This document shows, piece after piece, positions 5,384 through 8,747 of a DNA stretch of 8,747 nucleotides. Source of the DNA: Anaerolineae bacterium. GTDB taxonomy: Bacteria; Chloroflexota; Anaerolineae; Anaerolineales; UBA4823. A program made the translations under genes and the position numbers. The DNA is taken from contig JAUXFR010000038.1 in assembly GCA_030622805.1 (NCBI GenBank), positions 1 through 8,747 of the forward strand, read 5' to 3'. Numbering within the stretch: position 1 is the stretch's first letter; every line of letters starts with the position of its first letter. The notes below the pieces were generated by a model, which worked only from the letters and a program-made list of their open reading frames with translations, did not search any database and was not told the origin of the DNA.

Positions 5384-7354
5384 TTACAAATCAGTCTCCC
5401 AATCCTCATCGTCCCCACGTTTGCGTTTCTTTTGAACAAGCAGGACGTCTTGATCAGGGTCGTATTCCATTCTGACGTATTTTTTCCTCTTATCTTTCTT
5501 TTCCTTTTTCCGCTTTTGTTCTTCGTCTTCATCAGTTTCTTCATCGGTTATGAAATCGAATTCCGAGAATTCCATTGTGAAGATCTCATCGAGATCGCTT
5601 TTACCCTCTTCTTCTGCTGGCTCTTCAACTTTTACTTCTGTATCAGTAGTGGTTTCTTCAGCCAAGGTTTCGGATGCCGCTTCGACCGCTGGTTCGATCT
5701 CGGTTCCAGGTTCTTCAACCGAGGAAAGCTCTGCTGGAACCTGTGGTTCTTCAAGGGCTTCAGTTTCTTCGGTAATTTCACCTTCGGGCAGCTCTTCGAT
5801 GGCTTCCTCGGCGGCAGCGGCTTCTGCCTCAGCCTTTTCCTGTTCTTCTGCTTGCTGCTTGACTGTTTCGATCGCTTTTTGTAGTTCTGCCCATGATTTC
5901 GGTCCCATACCGTGCAGAGCATATACAGAATCGGGGTCGATACTTACCTGAAGTATCAGATCTCCAATGGTGCCAGCACCAGTTTCGCTAATAACTGTGT
6001 AAATTCGATCTGAGACATCAAATTCGCTCAATGGAATTTTAAAAGTTGTTGATGGAATTCCGGCGCGCGCGATTTGTTCGCGTTCAAATTCAACTTTGCG
6101 TTTTTCTTCCTGGAAGCGAATAATCCCATGCTCTACACGATCTACAAATTGGGTAAGCGTTTGATATTCTTCTGGAGTAACCGGTCGACCTTCGGATTTC
6201 TTAGCCAGGATCAGCTCGATTTGCGGGAGATTATCTGCTTCAATCTCTGCTATGGCGGACGTGTTTTCGTCTTCGCTCAATTGTAGTTTATGAAGTGCAT
6301 CTGTCGCAGCTTCAGGCAGACTCTTAATATCTATCCGCCATCCAGTTAGTTTCGCTGCCAAGCGAGCGTTTTGTCCATCGCGTCCAATGGCTAAGCTTAA
6401 CTGATCCTCTGGTACAACGACTGTTGCTGTCTTTGTACCTTTGATGTATTCATTTAAGTATACACCGGCAACTCTGGAAGGGCTGAGTGCCTTTGCAATA
6501 TAGATTGAGGGGTCAGGATTCCATTCGATTACGTCAATTTTTTCGTCGCTTAGCTCCCTGACGATAGCCTGAATGCGTACGCCACGAATTCCAACACAGG
6601 CACCAACTGGATCAACCCCGGGTTGTAACGCTGAAACGGCTACTTTCGAGCGGTGTCCGGGTTCGCGTGCAATGGAACGTATTTCGACCATGCCCTGATA
6701 GATTTCAGGGACTTCGTTCTCTAATAGTCGGCGCAAGAAGTTTTTATGAGATCGCGAAAGGATAATTTGAGGTCCCCGCGTGGAAGGCTTTACTTCCAGC
6801 AGCAGAGCTCTGATGCGATCGTGAATGCGAAATCTTTCTCCAGGAATCATTTGGTTTCGAGGCATCTGTCCCTCAGCCTTTAATTCCAGTCCCAGGGTGG
6901 TGCCGCGATAGTTAGCCGCCTGTATTACACCGCTAACGATCTCACCTAACTGAACGCTGAAGTGTTTAAACTGGACATCCCGTTCAGCTTCACGTATGCG
7001 CTGCTGGATTACTTGTCGTGCGGTCTGTGCAGCAACACGCCCGAAATTTTTGGGGGTTGTTTCAATTACAACCATCCCACCAATTTCTGCATCAGTATCT
7101 ACAGTTAGTGCATCCTTCAGGGCAACTTCAGTGCGATCATCTTCTACATTTTCAACGACTTCCTTTTCAGCATAGATCTGAACTTTTCCAGTATCAGGAT
7201 CTACGACCGCATCAACCTGTTGCGCGTTTGATGCATTCACTGCTCTCCGGTATGCAGATACCATAGCAGCTTGTATGGCTTCCATGATTACTTCTTCTGG
7301 AAGTTTTTTATCTTCTAGCAATTCATTGAATGCTAATGCAAATTCGTTCTTCAT
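5384..7354 (-). CDS. nusA: Transcription termination/antitermination factor NusA with long acidic-basic tail
   Basis: NusA binds RNA polymerase and nascent RNA and controls pausing, termination and antitermination. Domains in the 656-residue product: N-terminal RNAP-binding domain (1 to about 125), S1 domain (about 133-200), KH1 with GIRG at 255-258, and KH2 with GRDG at 324-327 followed by AARLAAKLTGWRIDI-like residues. A charged linker (about 350-440) leads to a helix-hairpin-helix domain (about 447-497, hairpin HGMGPKS at 481-487). The tail has a Glu/Ala-rich part (about 500-585), an acidic part with aromatic residues (about 587-612), a Lys/Arg block (613-626) and a final segment YVRMEYDPDQDVLLVQ then KKRKR (627-646). 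It is longer than the ~495 residues of E. coli NusA or the ~370 of B. subtilis. The ATG at 7352-7354 has AGAGGG one base upstream and GGAG 11 bases upstream, neither ideally spaced. rimP does not precede it. Confidence 0.97.
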   Translation of the reverse strand: MKNEFALAFNELLEDKKLPEEVIMEAIQAAMVSAYRRAVNASNAQQVDAVVDPDTGKVQIYAEKEVVENVEDDRTEVALKDALTVDTDAEIGGMVVIETTPKNFGRVAAQTARQVIQQRIREAERDVQFKHFSVQLGEIVSGVIQAANYRGTTLGLELKAEGQMPRNQMIPGERFRIHDRIRALLLEVKPSTRGPQIILSRSHKNFLRRLLENEVPEIYQGMVEIRSIAREPGHRSKVAVSALQPGVDPVGACVGIRGVRIQAIVRELSDEKIDVIEWNPDPSIYIAKALSPSRVAGVYLNEYIKGTKTATVVVPEDQLSLAIGRDGQNARLAAKLTGWRIDIKSLPEAATDALHKLQLSEDENTSAIAEIEADNLPQIELILAKKSEGRPVTPEEYQTLTQFVDRVEHGIIRFQEEKRKVEFEREQIARAGIPSTTFKIPLSEFDVSDRIYTVISETGAGTIGDLILQVSIDPDSVYALHGMGPKSWAELQKAIETVKQQAEEQEKAEAEAAAAEEAIEELPEGEITEETEALEEPQVPAELSSVEEPGTEIEPAVEAASETLAEETTTDTEVKVEEPAEEEGKSDLDEIFTMEFSEFDFITDEETDEDEEQKRKKEKKDKRKKYVRMEYDPDQDVLLVQKKRKRGDDEDWETDL

Positions 7355-7439
7355 ACCCTCTCATACTCCGTTTAGAGCGCTTAATGCTACTTCTGTTACG
7401 AATTCAATGTGTGTTGGTTCAGGCTGTTTCTATTATGCA

Positions 7440-7464
7440 GAAAAGTGGGGGTTGCCCACTTTTC
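7440..7464 (-). terminator. Intrinsic terminator-like hairpin between cca and nusA
   Basis: In minus-strand RNA the sequence GAAAAGTGGG, a 5-base loop CAACC, then CCCACTTTTC forms a perfect 10-bp stem (7440-7449 with 7455-7464). The U-tract is the UUUU of the 3' arm followed by CUG, so it is shorter than in a classical terminator. It lies 100 bases after the cca stop and 85 bases before the nusA ATG. It could end cca transcription, or act in the nusA leader. The arms are symmetric, so it could also work on the plus strand, but there is no plus-strand gene here. Confidence 0.6.
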
Positions 7465-7504
7465 CTCAACGCTAGTATCTATACCAGTAAACCCAAGCGG
7501 ATAA

Positions 7505-7533
7505 ATTTTAACATGGAAATCTCCCACATGCAA
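7505..7533 (-). promoter_or_regulatory. Candidate sigma-70 promoter upstream of nusA
   Basis: Minus-strand TTGCAT (7528-7533, 3 of 6 matches to the -35 consensus) and TAAAAT (7505-7510, 5 of 6 to the -10) are exactly 17 bases apart. It lies just after the cca stop codon and would start transcription near 7498, upstream of the hairpin at 7440-7464. Between the hairpin and nusA I found no better promoter; CATAAT (7432-7437 region) has no matching -35. AT-rich spacers produce such matches by chance. Confidence 0.3.
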
Positions 7534-7563
7534 GGGAATAAGTACCATGTATACAAAATCTAA

Positions 7564-8747
7564 CTAAAAATTAACATCGTAAGGATGGGTCTCAATTAAT
7601 TTAGCTAAGAGATCGAGTTCCTGCTCTTTTGTAGATATTCTTTCATCGAGCCATGCATCTCTTAACGCTTTTATGATGTATCGGTAAGCGCTGCTTGGTG
7701 GAAGCCCTCTCTCTTTGAGGTCATGTCCAGTTATGTTTGTATGGATCTTGCGCCATTTCTTCGCATATTTTATTAGAATCAACCGTAATTGCTCGTCGGA
7801 GGTCGCCAGGTATACTGCGTATCTGGATAGAGGTGGTAAATCCTCCAGTTGGTCAACCGTATCGCTGGGTGAAGATTCGACAAGATTGGGTAGGTTTCGC
7901 CACAATTCGCAGGCAGAAAGAATTGCACCTGCAAGATTTACGGGTAATTTCAGTCTGGATATTACTCCTTGAGCCTTTATCGAACTCAGCCGAATCAACC
8001 AGATCACGTATGATAGATCCCGTTTTAACGTTAGTCCGCTGTCATAATTTGTTAATTCCCAATCAGGTGCTGGGAGATCTGATCGGATAGAACTGATTCG
8101 ATCGCACAGCCAGTCGTCCCATTTGAGATCAACATGTATGGTGGACAGAAGATGCAGCTCGGCTAGTCGCGCAAGGATATTGGCGGATCGTTTTTCTATT
8201 AAGATGCTATCCAATTCGTGCCTGATTCGATCACTGGAGATACGATCCAATAGATTGCGCGCTTCGGATAGCAGTTCCAACGTGCGCTCTCCAATAATAA
8301 AATCAAAACGTTGTTCAAAACGAGCTGCGCGCAACATACGAGTGGGATCATCCACAAAGGAAAGTGAATGCAGTACACGTACAAGCCCCTGCTTAATATC
8401 CTGCAATCCACCCCAATTGTCATGCAATTCACCATAGTGAGGACCATCTAAACGAAGTGCCAGGGTATTAATCGTGAAATCTCTGCGATGTAGATCCAGC
8501 TTAATGCTGCCGCGCTCAACGGTTGGCAACGCAGTTGGATGTTGATAGAATTCCCGTCGTGCAGTTACTAAATCAACGAACTGATTATCCGTGGAAATAC
8601 ATAATTCTCCATCTGATATTGCTTCCGGCAGGTGCCATTTTGCGGTCCCAAAGCGTGTATGGCTGGTTACCCGACCCCCGAATTGAGAAGAAATTGATTT
8701 TGCCAGTTCAATCGCATCGCCTTCCACTACCAGGTCAAAATCGAGAC
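7564..8747 (-). CDS. cca: tRNA nucleotidyltransferase (CCA-adding enzyme / poly(A) polymerase family), N-terminus cut by window edge
   Basis: Class II enzymes of this family add or repair the 3' CCA of tRNA. The frame is open to the right edge and starts outside the window; the GTG at 8725-8727 is internal. The first codons encode LDFDLVVEGDAIELA, the strand with the catalytic DxD (Asp codons at 8740-8742 and 8734-8736). Further on are RFGTAKW, the RRDFTIN motif (RRD at 8479-8487), GGLQDIKQGLVRVLH, and DDPTRMLRAARF (starting 8352), which corresponds to the nucleotide-templating region usually written EDxxR. The rest is the helical neck/body/tail part. About 393 residues are visible; the upstream GGxVRD nucleotide-binding loop, probably some 25-40 residues away, is missing here, and any fused N-terminal domain cannot be judged. 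A-adding, CC-adding and CCA-adding forms cannot be told apart. A hairpin terminator follows. Confidence 0.9.
   Translation of the reverse strand, partial: LDFDLVVEGDAIELAKSISSQFGGRVTSHTRFGTAKWHLPEAISDGELCISTDNQFVDLVTARREFYQHPTALPTVERGSIKLDLHRRDFTINTLALRLDGPHYGELHDNWGGLQDIKQGLVRVLHSLSFVDDPTRMLRAARFEQRFDFIIGERTLELLSEARNLLDRISSDRIRHELDSILIEKRSANILARLAELHLLSTIHVDLKWDDWLCDRISSIRSDLPAPDWELTNYDSGLTLKRDLSYVIWLIRLSSIKAQGVISRLKLPVNLAGAILSACELWRNLPNLVESSPSDTVDQLEDLPPLSRYAVYLATSDEQLRLILIKYAKKWRKIHTNITGHDLKERGLPPSSAYRYIIKALRDAWLDERISTKEQELDLLAKLIETHPYDVNF

Noticed and set aside
5432..5951. Plus-strand frames opposite the nusA tail that look membrane-like (Phe/Leu-rich) or Ser-rich
   Set aside because: They are the antisense of the Glu/Ala- and Lys-rich coding sequence of NusA: GAA/GAG codons read backwards give TTC/CTC. 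No ribosome site or independent support.
8725..8727. GTG as the start codon of the tRNA nucleotidyltransferase
   Set aside because: The frame continues upstream to the window edge and encodes the conserved DxD strand, so this GTG is an internal valine codon.
1..8747. Mobile element, CRISPR, defence or biosynthetic system
   Set aside because: All coding capacity is taken by conserved housekeeping genes in a known order; no transposase, terminal repeats, repeat-spacer array, tRNA or unusual gene set was seen.

Overview
All eight genes in this window lie on the minus strand, so transcription runs from high to low coordinates. Seven form the bacterial 'nusA-infB' cluster in the order nusA, ylxR, infB, rbfA, nrnA, truB, ribF. 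An eighth gene, a tRNA nucleotidyltransferase, lies upstream of nusA. ribF loses its C-terminal half at the left edge, and the tRNA nucleotidyltransferase loses its N-terminus at the right edge.

The organism is clearly a bacterium. A member of the Chloroflexota (Anaerolineae-like) is my best guess, from the short IF2 with a single small N-terminal domain, the NusA with a long acidic then basic tail, the moderate GC content and the gene order. This is an impression from protein style, not a database result.

Layout, right to left: the 3' part of cca (8747-7564); a 209-base gap with a strong hairpin (7440-7464) that looks like an intrinsic terminator, plus a possible promoter; nusA (7354-5384); 91 bases; ylxR (5292-5023, GTG start); a 200-base non-coding spacer with small inverted repeats; infB (4822-3014) behind a near-perfect Shine-Dalgarno; 66 bases; rbfA (2947-2537, TTG start); 4 bases; nrnA (2532-1561); 27 bases; truB (1533-610); 93 bases; ribF (516 to the edge). 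There is no stretch of more than 300 bases without a gene, and I see no tRNA, rRNA, CRISPR array, insertion sequence or prophage signature.

The genes cover steps from transcription to translation: NusA (elongation, pausing, termination), YlxR (small RNA-binding protein), IF2 (initiation), RbfA (30S maturation), NrnA (nanoRNA and pAp turnover), TruB (tRNA pseudouridine 55), RibF (FMN/FAD synthesis, a frequent neighbour of truB) and the CCA enzyme (tRNA 3' ends). rimP, usually just upstream of nusA, and ylxQ, found between ylxR and infB in Firmicutes, are absent from those places.

I found no new multi-gene system. The points worth a second look are the nusA leader and its hairpin, the uncertain ylxR start next to an A8 run, the long infB leader, and the three-part NusA tail.
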